Source of the DNA: JABCZS01 sp041660525
GTDB lineage: Bacteria; Pseudomonadota; Gammaproteobacteria; JABCZS01
Assembly: GCA_041660525.1 (NCBI GenBank)
Contig: JBAZWD010000003.1
Coordinates: 1-64,000 of the forward strand
Direction of reading: 5' to 3'
DNA: 64,000 nt
Shown: piece after piece, positions 43,780 through 53,721 of the stretch
Numbering within the stretch: position 1 is the first letter of the stretch
Layout of the letters: each line of letters opens with the position of its first letter
Position numbers and translations under genes: made by a program
Notes under the pieces: model-generated
What the model was told of the DNA's origin: nothing
The model's database searches: none
What the model saw: only the letters and a program-made list of their open reading frames with translations

Positions 43780-46546
43780 ATAAACGTTGCTCCCCTTCTC
43801 CGTCGACATTTTCTATGCAGCGATCGCAAATTTCTTTATGTTCATGATGATGTCCAATTTCCACACGTTTTTGCCAGCAACGTATGCATTTAGGTGCGTT
43901 GGATGCTTCAATACGGATAGATAAATCATTTTCTTGTGCGTCTAATAAATGTAATTCTACATTGGAAGTTAAAAACAAGAATCTTAGTTCAGGCGCGATT
44001 TTATTTAATGTTTTATACAAATCATTTTTTGCAGACAAAATTACATTCGCATCTAAAGCGCCACTGATTATGCCTTGCGCACGTGCATTTTCAAGTTCTT
44101 TATTTACATCATCACGAATCGATAACATTTGTTGCCAGAATTTATCATCAAATTTCTCCTGCGTATAGGAAGGGAAATCTGTGAACCAGCGATTTAAGAA
44201 TACTGAATCGGTTTTTTCTCCGGGGATATAATGCCAGATTTCTTCTGCTGTAAAACTAAGCACAGGTGCTATCCAGCGAGTTAACGCTTGTAAAATATAA
44301 TACAAAGCTGTTTGTGCACTTAGATAGGCTTTGCTGGATTTTTTTGCTGTATATAAGCGATCTTTTAATACGTCTAAATAAAAGCCACCTAATTCATTAC
44401 TGCAGAAATTAAGAATTTCTTGAAACGCCAAGTGAAACGCATAGGCTTCATAATGTTGAATAATTCTATTCTGTAAATCCTGCGTATATTTAATCATATA
44501 ACGATCCAATGCCACACATTGATCGATTTCTAATTCATTTTTAAATTCGTGTAAATTCCCTAGTAAAAACCGTGCGGTATTACGCATACGGCGGTAAGCA
44601 TCGGTTGCACGTTTTAAAACTTCATCAGAAATCGTCATCTCACCGCGATAATCTGTTGAAGCTACCCATAAACGTAAAACATCAGCGCCTAATTGCTTAA
44701 TTACTTTTTGCGGTGCAACAACATTACCTAAAGACTTAGACATTTTATGGCCATGCGCGTCGACCACAAAACCGTGCGTGACAATTTCTTTAAAGGGCGC
44801 TTCACCGCGCATTGCAACACCGGTTAATAAAGAAGATTGAAACCAACCACGGTGTTGATCAGAACCTTCGAGATAAATATCGGCTGGCCAATGCAAATCA
44901 GGACGTTTAGCTAAGACAGCTGCGTGCGAGCTTCCAGAATCAAACCATACATCTAAACCATCTGTAATTTTTATGTAATTATCATCACCTAAAAATTCTT
45001 CAACATTTAAATCGTACCAAGCTTCTATGCCTTTTTGCTCAATTAAATCTGCTGCGCGATACATAAGTTTAATGGTATCAGGGTGTAATTTTCCGGTATC
45101 TTTATGCACAAATCCTGCAATCGGCGTACACCATGTGCGTTGGCGTGAAATACACCAATCAGGACGTTTATCGACCATGCCATAAATACGTGCTTGTCCC
45201 CATTCGGGTAAAAATTTCTTCGCATCAATTTCTTTTAGCGCATTTTTACGTAAATCTGCTTGTTCCATACTGATAAACCATTGTGGTGTAGCACGGAAAA
45301 TAACCGGTGTTTTATGGCGCCAGCAATGCGGGTAACTGTGTTTAATTGAAACAGCAGACATGATTCGATGTTGTCTTTCTAAGGTTTCAATGATAATGGG
45401 ATTGGCTTTAAAAATAAATAAACCGCCAACAACAGGAACATCTTCTGTAAAACAACCACGACCATCAACGTTGTGATCAAGCGGTAAATTGTAAGCCAGA
45501 CCTATCCGGTAATCATCTTCACCGTGCGCGGGTGCAGTATGTACGCAACCTGTACCTGCATCTGTGGTCACATATTCACCTAATACCACAGGAGTATTAC
45601 GATCAAACCAAGGATGTTTCAAATTTAAATGTTCAAATATACGCCCTTTCACAACGGCTAATACATGATAATCTGTAATTTCCCAACGTGACATAATTTG
45701 TGGAACAAGTTCGTCTAATAAAACCACTGTTAACGGTTTATCGTTGTGAATAAATTTGACTAAGGCATAATCTAAATCTGGATGCAGCGCAACTGCTTGG
45801 TTGGCAGGTAGCGTCCATGGCGTTGTTGTCCAAATAACAATAGCAGCATTTTCAAATTTTACATTTGGGATGCGTGCGGCTAATTCTGATTCATTAACAA
45901 ATGGAAATAAAACTTCTATGCTTGGTGATGTTTTTTCTTGATATTCTACTTCTGCTTCAGCTAAAGCAGAGCGACAATCCATACACCAATTCACAGGTTT
46001 AAAACCTTGATGCAAGTGTCCATTTTCAATAATGCGTGCAAGCACACGTACAATTTCAGCTTCAAATCCAAAATCCATCGTCAAATAAGGATGTTGCCAA
46101 TCACCTAAAACACCTAAACGAATAAATTCGTCACGTTGTTTTTTGTATTGTGTATCAGCATAAGCACGACAGGCTGCACGAAATTCCGATGCAGAAACTT
46201 TCTCACCGACTTTGCCTATATTTTTTTCAACATTATGTTCTATCGGCAAACCATGGCAATCCCAACCGGGTACATAAGGTGTATCAAAACCTTGTAGGGT
46301 TTTAGATTTCATGATCATGTCTTTTAGAATTTTATTTACAGCATGACCAATGTGTATGTCACCGTTTGCGTAAGGTGGGCCATCATGCAAAACAAATTTT
46401 TCATTACCTTGATTGTGATCACGCATGCGTTGATACAAATTCATTGCATCCCATTGCGCAAGTTGCGCAGGTTCACGTTCTGGCAAATTGCCTTTCATGG
46501 GGAAATCGGTTTGTGGAAGATTCAAGGTGTCTTTATAGTTCGTCAT
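43772..46546 (-). CDS. ileS: Isoleucyl-tRNA synthetase
   Basis: This 924-residue class I synthetase has the HIGH-type PYANGDIHIGHAVNKIL (58-74), the editing domain (about 200-390, TTTPWTLPANQA), GSDQHRGWFQSSLL, the KMSKS motif HKMSKSLGNVV (about 603-613) and a C-terminal zinc cluster (CIRCWQKR and CDRC). It overlaps ribF by 14 bp. Bacterial-type signatures are complete. Confidence 0.97.
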   Translation of the reverse strand: MTNYKDTLNLPQTDFPMKGNLPEREPAQLAQWDAMNLYQRMRDHNQGNEKFVLHDGPPYANGDIHIGHAVNKILKDMIMKSKTLQGFDTPYVPGWDCHGLPIEHNVEKNIGKVGEKVSASEFRAACRAYADTQYKKQRDEFIRLGVLGDWQHPYLTMDFGFEAEIVRVLARIIENGHLHQGFKPVNWCMDCRSALAEAEVEYQEKTSPSIEVLFPFVNESELAARIPNVKFENAAIVIWTTTPWTLPANQAVALHPDLDYALVKFIHNDKPLTVVLLDELVPQIMSRWEITDYHVLAVVKGRIFEHLNLKHPWFDRNTPVVLGEYVTTDAGTGCVHTAPAHGEDDYRIGLAYNLPLDHNVDGRGCFTEDVPVVGGLFIFKANPIIIETLERQHRIMSAVSIKHSYPHCWRHKTPVIFRATPQWFISMEQADLRKNALKEIDAKKFLPEWGQARIYGMVDKRPDWCISRQRTWCTPIAGFVHKDTGKLHPDTIKLMYRAADLIEQKGIEAWYDLNVEEFLGDDNYIKITDGLDVWFDSGSSHAAVLAKRPDLHWPADIYLEGSDQHRGWFQSSLLTGVAMRGEAPFKEIVTHGFVVDAHGHKMSKSLGNVVAPQKVIKQLGADVLRLWVASTDYRGEMTISDEVLKRATDAYRRMRNTARFLLGNLHEFKNELEIDQCVALDRYMIKYTQDLQNRIIQHYEAYAFHLAFQEILNFCSNELGGFYLDVLKDRLYTAKKSSKAYLSAQTALYYILQALTRWIAPVLSFTAEEIWHYIPGEKTDSVFLNRWFTDFPSYTQEKFDDKFWQQMLSIRDDVNKELENARAQGIISGALDANVILSAKNDLYKTLNKIAPELRFLFLTSNVELHLLDAQENDLSIRIEASNAPKCIRCWQKRVEIGHHHEHKEICDRCIENVDGEGEQRLYV

Positions 46547-47468
46547 AATGCTGTTTCCAATAATGTTGCGCGTCTAATAAATCTTGTTGCATTTGCTGTT
46601 GTAAAAATTCAACAGTTTCAAAATTCTTTTCATCACGTAGTTTATGTAAAAATTCTACGTTTAAGTGTTCGCCATAAATATCCTGCGCGAAATTAAAAAT
46701 ATGCACTTCAAGTAAAATATGTTGTCCAGAAAATACAGGCCTAAAACCCAAGCTTGCAACACCTGGCCATTCTTGTTGCTTGCACGCTACTCTCACCACA
46801 AATATGCCAGAAAATGGCACATGTTGAAAAGTCGGATTAATATTCGCTGTACGCATATCTAAAACACGACCACGTGCAGCGCCTGGAATCACTTTACCTG
46901 CAATGCTAAAAAACCGTCCTAATAAATGCCGCGCTAGATGCAGTTCGCCTTGTGCTAATAAGTTTCGAATTTGCGTACTGCTGATGCGCACGCCCTCTAT
47001 TGTAATATCAGGCATCGCTTTAACACTAAAACCTAAATGTTGACCTTCGTTTTTTAATAAGGCTAAATCACCTAAACGCTGATGGCCAAAACGAAAATCC
47101 TGCCCTACCCAAATTTCATGAATATTTAATTGTTTTACTAAAACCTGAGCAATAAAATCTTGCGCAGAAAGTTCAGCTAAAGACGCATTAAAGCGCAAAA
47201 CCAGTATAAAATCAATGCCTTGTTGTTTAATCAGCTGATATTTTTGCCGTAAGCTTGTTAAGCGTGGAGGAGGCGCTTGCATAAAAAATTCTGCAGGCTG
47301 GGGTTCAAATACAATAACGCCGCAAGGTTTATTCAGTTCTTGTGCACGCGCTTTTAAAGCCTTTAATAATTGCTGATGTCCTAAATGCACGCCGTCAAAA
47401 TTGCCGATGGTTACAATAGCGTGTTGTAAACTTTCGGGAAGCTTTTGATGGTTGCGGATTAAATACAT
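46533..47468 (-). CDS. ribF: Bifunctional riboflavin kinase / FMN adenylyltransferase
   Basis: This 311-residue enzyme makes FMN and FAD. The N-terminal adenylyltransferase has VTIGNFDGVHLGHQQLL (20-36) and FRFGHQRLGD. The ISSTQIRNLLAQGELHLA segment leads to the C-terminal kinase with GKVIPGAARGR and a PTFQ-type block. It opens the ribF-ileS-lspA cluster and overlaps the DUF4143 ATPase gene by 10 bp. Confidence 0.95.
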   Translation of the reverse strand: MYLIRNHQKLPESLQHAIVTIGNFDGVHLGHQQLLKALKARAQELNKPCGVIVFEPQPAEFFMQAPPPRLTSLRQKYQLIKQQGIDFILVLRFNASLAELSAQDFIAQVLVKQLNIHEIWVGQDFRFGHQRLGDLALLKNEGQHLGFSVKAMPDITIEGVRISSTQIRNLLAQGELHLARHLLGRFFSIAGKVIPGAARGRVLDMRTANINPTFQHVPFSGIFVVRVACKQQEWPGVASLGFRPVFSGQHILLEVHIFNFAQDIYGEHLNVEFLHKLRDEKNFETVEFLQQQMQQDLLDAQHYWKQHYDEL

Positions 47469-48619
47469 GTATTTATCTCATTTAATGGATTTAATTGTTT
47501 TAAAAATCTATCCACAGGCAAACAAAGTATTTTACCAATTTTTAGTCGTTCTTGACCTTGGTATAGCAAAATAGGCACAGCTTCTGGATAATCTTCGCAA
47601 AATGCTTGTAATGATTTAATGTCTTTATGATAAACAGATTTTGCATGCTTTACTTCTATTGCATATAAATTATTTGGACCATAAAGAATAAAATCGACTT
47701 CAACCCCATGCTGAGTACGCCAAAAATAAAGTTTATAAGGTGAACCTTGATAATCATTCCAGGCGCGTAAATGCTGCAGAACCAAGCCTTCCAAACCAGG
47801 GCCATCAATTTCACTGTCGTTTTGTAAGAAACCTTGAGAACGTAATGAGCGGTATACGCCAACATCAAAAAAATAAAATTTTTCATGAACAACCATGTTG
47901 CGTTTAGCACGTACATTAAATACAGGAATATGATAGCTAATTAATAAATCTTGCAGTATGCCTAAATACCCTTCTATTAATTTGCGGGATACGGCACATT
48001 CTCGGGCTATATTACTGGCATTAATTTGCGATCCATGAGAAAAACTAACTACTTCTAAAAATCGTAAAAAGTCCCCAATATTTCGTACTAGTCCTTCGGC
48101 TTTAACTTCTTCTTGAACATAAAGCTGGATATAAGCCGCAAGGGTTTCACTCATAGAGGCGCTTTCAACAATTAAAGGCACTAAACCATAGCGCAAGGAT
48201 TGATTTAAATTAAAGTCTGCTCCCAATTCAGCCGCCATAAAAGGATGTAAATGGCGCACTAAAGCGCGCCCAGCTAATAAATCAACACCTGCGCGTTTTA
48301 ATTTACGCGCACTTGAGCCGGTTAGAATAAACTGCCAGCCTTGCTTTTCTTCAATTAAACCATGCACAACACTTAATAAAGCGGGTGCTTTTTGAATTTC
48401 ATCGATAATAATATGGGGTGTTTGGCTCGCTTTAACGCTCTGTTCAAGGCGTTCGGGAAAAGCCAAATAGTCTCGCAATACACTAGGCTTTAGCAAGTTA
48501 ATCATTAACGCATCGGGATATTGTTGGGTTAACCAAGTTGACTTTCCTGTTCCACGCGGGCCAAATAAAAAGTAGCTTTGGTCGCTGCCTTTGAAAAATC
48601 GCTGTATAAGCTTATTCAC
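47459..48619 (-). CDS. DUF4143-type AAA ATPase
   Basis: This 386-residue protein has an AAA core with Walker A GPRGTGKST (20-28), Walker B IIIDEIQKA (70-78) and the sensor ILTGSSARKLKRAG. A winged-helix-like segment (SNIARECAVSRKLIEGYLGI) and a DUF4143 nuclease-fold C-terminal region with YFWRTQHGVEVDFIL and LYAIEVKHAKS follow. The family is widespread and mostly uncharacterised. Several members sit in accessory or toxin-antitoxin-like settings. A palindrome-embedded promoter lies upstream. Confidence 0.9.
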   Translation of the reverse strand: MNKLIQRFFKGSDQSYFLFGPRGTGKSTWLTQQYPDALMINLLKPSVLRDYLAFPERLEQSVKASQTPHIIIDEIQKAPALLSVVHGLIEEKQGWQFILTGSSARKLKRAGVDLLAGRALVRHLHPFMAAELGADFNLNQSLRYGLVPLIVESASMSETLAAYIQLYVQEEVKAEGLVRNIGDFLRFLEVVSFSHGSQINASNIARECAVSRKLIEGYLGILQDLLISYHIPVFNVRAKRNMVVHEKFYFFDVGVYRSLRSQGFLQNDSEIDGPGLEGLVLQHLRAWNDYQGSPYKLYFWRTQHGVEVDFILYGPNNLYAIEVKHAKSVYHKDIKSLQAFCEDYPEAVPILLYQGQERLKIGKILCLPVDRFLKQLNPLNEINTCI

Positions 48620-48640
48620 TCAAATCTCCAAAAATTAACC

Positions 48641-48678
48641 TGCTATCTCCATTTTACGCCAAAAAAAGGAGATAGCAA
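48641..48678 (-). promoter_or_regulatory. Promoter with flanking palindrome upstream of the DUF4143 ATPase
   Basis: TGCTATCTCC (48641-48650) and GGAGATAGCA (48668-48677) are perfect inverted arms. On the minus strand TTGCTA (48673-48678) and TAAAAT (48651-48656) stand 16 bp apart and are flanked or overlapped by the arms, so a bound dimer would block the promoter. Acting partly as a phoU-side hairpin cannot be excluded. Confidence 0.5.
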
Positions 48679-48696
48679 GTGCATTTTTAGCAGGAG

Positions 48697-49380
48697 CTAG
48701 GCTTTCTCTTTATTATGACGTACGTCAGTGCCTTGCACCACATAGACAATAAATTCAGCAATTTTCTTCGCATAATCGCCAACGCGCTCGAGCGCTTTTA
48801 CGATGACGAGCAAGTCTAGATAAACAGTAATAGATTCTGGATTTTCTTTAATGGCTTTCATAAAGTTGTCCCGCAGGTTATAAAATTCCATATTAATGGC
48901 TTTATCTTCCAACATGATTTCGGAGGCATTTTTAGCGTCCATGTTTGCAAAAGCATCAAGCGCATGTTTTAAAATAACGCCGGCCATTTCGCCTAAATGC
49001 ATGATATTGGCCATATCTGCAGGGTTAATTACATTTTCACCACCTAAACTGCGTATGCGTTTTGCAATGCGAATCGTTTCATCTGCCGCGCGCTCTAAAA
49101 TAGCCACCGCTTTTGAAACCGCCAATACAAAGCGTAAATCACGGGCAACGGGTTGACGCATCACAATGACTTCACTGCAACCTTGATCGATGGTAATTTC
49201 CATGGCATCAATTTTTTGTTCGGTTTGGAAAATTTCTTCTAGCGCATCTTCATTGGCGTTGGACAACGCAGACATTGTGCGCTGCAATTGTAACTCTACA
49301 GAATTACCCATAAATATTAATTTATCTAAAAGTAATTTTAGATCTTTATCAAAATGTGTTGAAAGGTGTTTATCTGTCAT
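48697..49380 (-). CDS. phoU: Phosphate signalling regulator PhoU
   Basis: This 227-residue all-helical protein is made of two PhoU repeats. Metal-binding patterns such as ILERAADETIRIAKRI (about 91-106) and ALERVGDYAKKIAEFIVYV (about 195-213) are clear. It dampens phosphate-starvation signalling by linking the Pst transporter to the PhoR kinase. It is the last gene of the pst operon, 15 bp after pstB. PhoB/PhoR are not in the window. Confidence 0.96.
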   Translation of the reverse strand: MTDKHLSTHFDKDLKLLLDKLIFMGNSVELQLQRTMSALSNANEDALEEIFQTEQKIDAMEITIDQGCSEVIVMRQPVARDLRFVLAVSKAVAILERAADETIRIAKRIRSLGGENVINPADMANIMHLGEMAGVILKHALDAFANMDAKNASEIMLEDKAINMEFYNLRDNFMKAIKENPESITVYLDLLVIVKALERVGDYAKKIAEFIVYVVQGTDVRHNKEKA

Positions 49381-49395
49381 GATAGCTATCCTTGT

Positions 49396-50148
49396 TTATC
49401 CAAAACGTCCGGTAATATAATCTTCTGTTTCTTTACGCGTGGGTTTGACAAAAATTTGCTGCGTTTCGCCAAATTCCATTAATTCGCCTAAATACATATA
49501 CGCCGTAAAATCACTGCAACGTGCTGCTTGTTGCATATTATGTGTCACTATCACTACCGTATAATCTTTTTTCAATTCTGTAATCAGCTCTTCTATTTTC
49601 GCCGTAGAAATCGGATCTAATGCAGAACAGGGTTCATCCAGTAATAAAATTTCTGGCTCTATCGCTATGCCGCGTGCGATACATAAACGTTGTTGCTGAC
49701 CACCGGATAAACTATAGCCCGATTGATTTAATTTGTCTTTGACTTCATGCCAAAGCGCCGCACGTGTTAGGGCCGATTCCACACGCAAATCTAATTCACT
49801 GCGTGATAATCTTTCATAAAGTTTAATGCCAAATGCAATATTGTCGTAAATCGACATTGGAAATGGCGTAGGTTTTTGGAAGACCATGCCAATTTTGGCA
49901 CGTAGCAAAGCCACATCTTGTTTGTTATTTAATAGGTTCACGCCATTCATAATGACTTCACCGGTCGCACTTTGCTCAGGATATAAAGCATACATTTGAT
50001 TAAACGTACGCAATAAAGTGGATTTACCACAACCAGAGGGACCAATAAAAGCCGTTACCATTTTCTCGGGGATTTCCAAGCTAATGTTTTTCAAAGCATG
50101 AAAATCAGCGTAATAAAAATTTAAATCCCGTACAGTTAATTTTGACAT
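49396..50148 (-). CDS. pstB: Phosphate ABC transporter ATP-binding protein
   Basis: This 250-residue ATPase drives phosphate uptake. It has Walker A IGPSGCGKST (35-44), Q-loop, the signature SLSGGQQQRLCIARGIAIEP (147-166) and Walker B LLLDEPCSALDPIST. The sequence is full-length and starts 8 bp after pstA. Confidence 0.97.
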   Translation of the reverse strand: MSKLTVRDLNFYYADFHALKNISLEIPEKMVTAFIGPSGCGKSTLLRTFNQMYALYPEQSATGEVIMNGVNLLNNKQDVALLRAKIGMVFQKPTPFPMSIYDNIAFGIKLYERLSRSELDLRVESALTRAALWHEVKDKLNQSGYSLSGGQQQRLCIARGIAIEPEILLLDEPCSALDPISTAKIEELITELKKDYTVVIVTHNMQQAARCSDFTAYMYLGELMEFGETQQIFVKPTRKETEDYITGRFG

Positions 50149-50156
50149 GTCAGCCT

Positions 50157-50993
50157 TTAGAATTTTTTGCGACTAAAAAATCGCGCTAAAATATTAAGAA
50201 ACAACACCCCTATCGTAATTAATAAGACCCCTGCCCAAGCAATTTCCTGCCATCTGGGATAAGGACTCATTGCAAAATCATAAATCATTTTTGGCAAGTT
50301 AGCCATTGGACCACTCATATCTGTGGTAAAAAATAGATTATTTAAAGCTGTAAATAATAAGGGCGCTGTTTCCCCAGCGATACGCGCAATACCCAGTAAA
50401 ATACCGGTAATAATTCCTGCGCGCGCAGCTTTTAAAGTAATCGCTAATATCATTTTCCATTTGGGTGTACCTAAGGCAAAAGCAGCTTCACGTAAGGTTT
50501 GCGGTACCAATTGCAACATGTTTTCTGTGGTACGAATCACTATGGGAATTTGTACTAATAATAAGGCTATAACACCGGCCCAGCCTGAATAGCTACCTGT
50601 GGGCACTACTATGACTGCATAAACAAATAAGCCCATGACTATGGAAGGACCTGCGAGTAATACATCGTTGACAAATGAAACGGTTTTGGAAAGCCAAGTA
50701 AAACGCCCATATTCCACTAAATAAATACCGGCTAATAATCCGATGGGTGTTCCAAATAATGTTGCAAAAAATACGAGTAATAATGATCCCACTAAAGCAT
50801 TTAATAATCCCCCGCCCATTGTTCCTGCAGCAGGTGTAGATTCTGTTAATAAAGACCAGGATAAAGCAGAAAAGCCTTTTACTATCGTTGTTTCCAATAT
50901 CCATAATAACCAAATTAAACCAAAAGCCATTGCACACAATGATAATGTTAGCGCAAGGCGATTAGCTAATTTACGGCGCTGGTACAGAGTCAT
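50157..50993 (-). CDS. pstA: Phosphate ABC transporter permease
   Basis: This 278-residue permease has six helices. The family segment TLREAAFALGTPKWKMILAI (around 165-184) is the EAA loop that contacts PstB. It overlaps pstC by one base and precedes pstB. Confidence 0.95.
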   Translation of the reverse strand: MTLYQRRKLANRLALTLSLCAMAFGLIWLLWILETTIVKGFSALSWSLLTESTPAAGTMGGGLLNALVGSLLLVFFATLFGTPIGLLAGIYLVEYGRFTWLSKTVSFVNDVLLAGPSIVMGLFVYAVIVVPTGSYSGWAGVIALLLVQIPIVIRTTENMLQLVPQTLREAAFALGTPKWKMILAITLKAARAGIITGILLGIARIAGETAPLLFTALNNLFFTTDMSGPMANLPKMIYDFAMSPYPRWQEIAWAGVLLITIGVLFLNILARFFSRKKF

Positions 50994-51937
50994 TATTTGC
51001 CCCCTGCTTTTTGTAAGCGTGACAACATGACTTTAGATAAAGATAAAACAATACAGGTAATGCAAAATAATATTAAACCTAATTCCATTAAAGCGGATTG
51101 GTGAAAACCGGTTAAGCTTGCTTCTGGAAATTCATTAGCTAATACCGAAGTGATACTATTTCCCATGGAAAATAATGAATAGCCATCGAGTATATTGCTA
51201 TTACCAATAACAAAAGTTACCGCCATGGTTTCACCCAAAGCGCGACCAAGACCTAACATAATACCGCCAATGACGCCGGCTTTTGTATAGGGCAAAACTA
51301 CAGACCAAATGACTTCCCAGGTTGTGCAACCTAAACCGTATGCGGATTCTTTTAATAAGGGCGGCACCACTTCAAAAACATCGCGCATGACAGATGCGAT
51401 ATAAGGGATAATCATAATGGCTAAAATAATTCCCGCAGTGAATAAACCAATGCCTATGGGCGCGCCTGCGAATAACTGATTTAAAATAGGAATATTGGCT
51501 GTCCAATTCATTAAAGGTGTTTGCACGTATTGTGCGAATATGGGTGAGAAAAATAATAAACCCCACATGCCATATACTATCGAAGGAATGGCAGCTAATA
51601 ATTCAATGGCTGTTCCTAGCGGGCGTCTTAGCCAAGCTGGAGAGAGTTCTGTTAAAAATAATGCGATACCAAAGCTTACTGGAATCGCGATTAATAAAGC
51701 AATGAGAGACGTTAATAAAGTGCCATAAATAGGTACAAATGCGCCGAAAATATTATTGGGCGGATCCCACACGGTATCCGTTAAAAAAGAAAATCCAAAC
51801 GCTTGCATGCTAGGCCACGCTTTGATTGCCAGCATAATGATAACGCCACATAAAGCAATAAGCGTAAAAACAGCGGCGACCCATGAAAGGCCGCCGAGTA
51901 TCCAATTCCCTAATTCCTTGGCTTTTTTAGGTTGCAT
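50993..51937 (-). CDS. pstC: Phosphate ABC transporter permease
   Basis: This 314-residue permease has six or more helices. Conserved parts are LAAIPSIVYGMWGLLFF (about 93-109), the EAA loop KESAYGLGCTTWEVIWSVVL and GLGRALGETMAVTFVIGN (about 226-243). It forms the channel with PstA. It overlaps pstS by 11 bp. Confidence 0.96.
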   Translation of the reverse strand: MQPKKAKELGNWILGGLSWVAAVFTLIALCGVIIMLAIKAWPSMQAFGFSFLTDTVWDPPNNIFGAFVPIYGTLLTSLIALLIAIPVSFGIALFLTELSPAWLRRPLGTAIELLAAIPSIVYGMWGLLFFSPIFAQYVQTPLMNWTANIPILNQLFAGAPIGIGLFTAGIILAIMIIPYIASVMRDVFEVVPPLLKESAYGLGCTTWEVIWSVVLPYTKAGVIGGIMLGLGRALGETMAVTFVIGNSNILDGYSLFSMGNSITSVLANEFPEASLTGFHQSALMELGLILFCITCIVLSLSKVMLSRLQKAGGK

Positions 51938-52931
51938 TTAATTTTTCAGCCCAAGCTTTGCGAATAGCTACAATCACATCATCTGGCATAGGGACATAAT
52001 CTAAGGCTAAAGCTTCAGCTGCGCCATTGGTGTAGGCCCAATCAAAAAATGCAATCATGGCTTTTGATTTTGCTGGGTCTGCTTGGGTTTTATGCATTAA
52101 TACAAAAGTTGAAGATGTAATCGGCCACGCGCCTTTTGCTGCTGAATTTGTTAAGCTTTGTGCAAAACTTTTTGTCCAATCAATACCTGATGTTGCTGCT
52201 TTAAAACTATCGATGCTTGGGGAAATATTTTCACCGCTTGCATTTTTTAATTGAATAAAAGCCATGCTGCTTTGTTTCGCATAAGCATATTCAACGTAAC
52301 CAATTGCGCCAGGTAAGCGGCCTACGAAAGCTGAAACGCCTTCATTGCCTTTTCCGCCTGTACCTATTGGCCAATTGACTGTGTTGCCTTGGCCTACTTG
52401 GCTTGCCCAATCAAGGCTTACTTTTGTTAAATATTCCGTAAAAATTGCGGTTGTGCCGGAACCATCTGCGCGGCGCACTACTGTTATTTTTTGATCAGGT
52501 AATGTGAGATTAGGATTTAAGGTTTTTATTGCAGCATCATTCCAGTGGGTGATTTTGCCTAAATATACTTGTGCTAAGACTTCGCCGGTTAATACCATTG
52601 CGCCTGGGTTTATGCCTGAAAGATTAATAACAGGGACTACGCCACCTATGACTGTTGGAAATTGGATTAAACCTGCTGCTTCTAGATCAGCGTCGCTTAA
52701 AGGGGTATCTGTTGCGCCGAAATCTACGGTTTTTGCTTTGATTTGGTTAACGCCGCCAGAGGATCCGATAGATTGATAATTTACGCGAACGCCAGTTATT
52801 TTATTGTAAGATTCGGCCCATTTTCCGTAAAGTGGTGCCGGGAAGCTTGCGCCTGCGCCTGTAATATCCATGGCATAAACACTACTCATTGCCGCGGTAA
52901 TTAATGCAACTAACATTAGCAATCGTTTCAT
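51927..52931 (-). CDS. pstS: Phosphate-binding periplasmic protein
   Basis: This 334-residue binding protein begins MKRLLMLVALITAAMSSVYA, a signal peptide. The mature part has the phosphate-site loops GAGASFPAPLYGKWAESY, SIGSSGGVNQI, DFGATDTPLS and RADGSGTTAIFTEYL. I set the start at 52931, where GGAG stands 6 bp upstream; the longer frame adds 11 unlikely residues. A consensus-like promoter lies about 40 bp upstream. No clear Pho box was identified. Confidence 0.96.
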   Translation of the reverse strand: MKRLLMLVALITAAMSSVYAMDITGAGASFPAPLYGKWAESYNKITGVRVNYQSIGSSGGVNQIKAKTVDFGATDTPLSDADLEAAGLIQFPTVIGGVVPVINLSGINPGAMVLTGEVLAQVYLGKITHWNDAAIKTLNPNLTLPDQKITVVRRADGSGTTAIFTEYLTKVSLDWASQVGQGNTVNWPIGTGGKGNEGVSAFVGRLPGAIGYVEYAYAKQSSMAFIQLKNASGENISPSIDSFKAATSGIDWTKSFAQSLTNSAAKGAWPITSSTFVLMHKTQADPAKSKAMIAFFDWAYTNGAAEALALDYVPMPDDVIVAIRKAWAEKLNAT

Positions 52932-52969
52932 AGATTCTCCAGTTTTTAACAAGACGAAGTTCACAGGGC

Positions 52970-52998
52970 ACTATAACTAAATTGTGGGTTTTCGTCAA
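52970..52998 (-). promoter_or_regulatory. Sigma-70 promoter of the pst operon
   Basis: On the minus strand TTGACG (52993-52998) and TATAGT (52970-52975) are exactly 17 bp apart. Operons under PhoB usually lack a good -35, so this strong one suggests basal expression or other control. Confidence 0.65.
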
Positions 52999-53009
52999 AG
53001 AGATCCATC

Positions 53010-53705
53010 TTAATATGTATTGTTTAAGATTTGAGCCAAACGCGTACCCGCTAAAACAATTTGTTTTTTGGTTATGAGTTGTGTTTTTTCAATATAAGTC
53101 GCATTTGGAATGTTTTTAGGCTCAATACCTACATAGGCTTGTGTTGTTGCTAGCAGATAACTTTCCTGTGCCCATTGCATAGGATCGGTTATTTCTAACT
53201 GTTCAACAGAGGGTGGATAAGCATTTAGCCAAGCTTGCGCAGTTTTTTTTAAATTTTTTATATTGTATAAGCTACCTGCACCATTATCCCAAAATTGGTG
53301 TAAGTTTTTCCCATATGGATTATTAGCCAAATAACATGCATTGCCACCGCGATCGCGCCCTAAGGTATGCAAAGGTTGGTGAACGTCCCCTACCCAATGG
53401 ATTAAATGTGGCAGTTGATTATCGTTTATTGCATCTACTACATTTTTTTGTGGGCCGGGATTCGGGAGATTAATATAATGCCATGTGTCCATACTTTTAT
53501 CGCCTTTGGCGCGTAATTGATCAGCCCAAATGCTGGCATTAATAAATTGGCCTTTTAGTAATTGATCAACTTGCCTACGGGCACTATCATCTAATTGCAA
53601 ATAAGCGATTTCTGCGACTAATTTATGACCTGTAGAATTCCAGGCAAATGTAAGTGGCATAACACTGAAAAATAATGTCAAAATAACGCAAATTTTTTTT
53701 ATCAA
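53010..53705 (-). CDS. Secreted S1/P1 family nuclease
   Basis: This 231-residue zinc enzyme has a signal peptide ending TFA, so the mature protein starts with Trp22, as required for the first zinc ligand. Other ligands are visible in WNSTGHKLVAEIA, ASIWADQLR, DTWHYINLP, HWVGDVHQPLH and NLHQFWDNG. It should cut single-stranded DNA or RNA and release nucleotides in the periplasm or outside. It is transcribed divergently from the hydroxylase gene, separated by a single base. Confidence 0.92.
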   Translation of the reverse strand: MIKKICVILTLFFSVMPLTFAWNSTGHKLVAEIAYLQLDDSARRQVDQLLKGQFINASIWADQLRAKGDKSMDTWHYINLPNPGPQKNVVDAINDNQLPHLIHWVGDVHQPLHTLGRDRGGNACYLANNPYGKNLHQFWDNGAGSLYNIKNLKKTAQAWLNAYPPSVEQLEITDPMQWAQESYLLATTQAYVGIEPKNIPNATYIEKTQLITKKQIVLAGTRLAQILNNTY

Positions 53706-53721
53706 AATGAGAGGCTCCTTT

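Noticed and set aside
52932..52998. Pho box ahead of pstS
   Set aside because: No pair of CTGTCAT-like repeats could be read with confidence. Only a sigma-70 promoter is reported.
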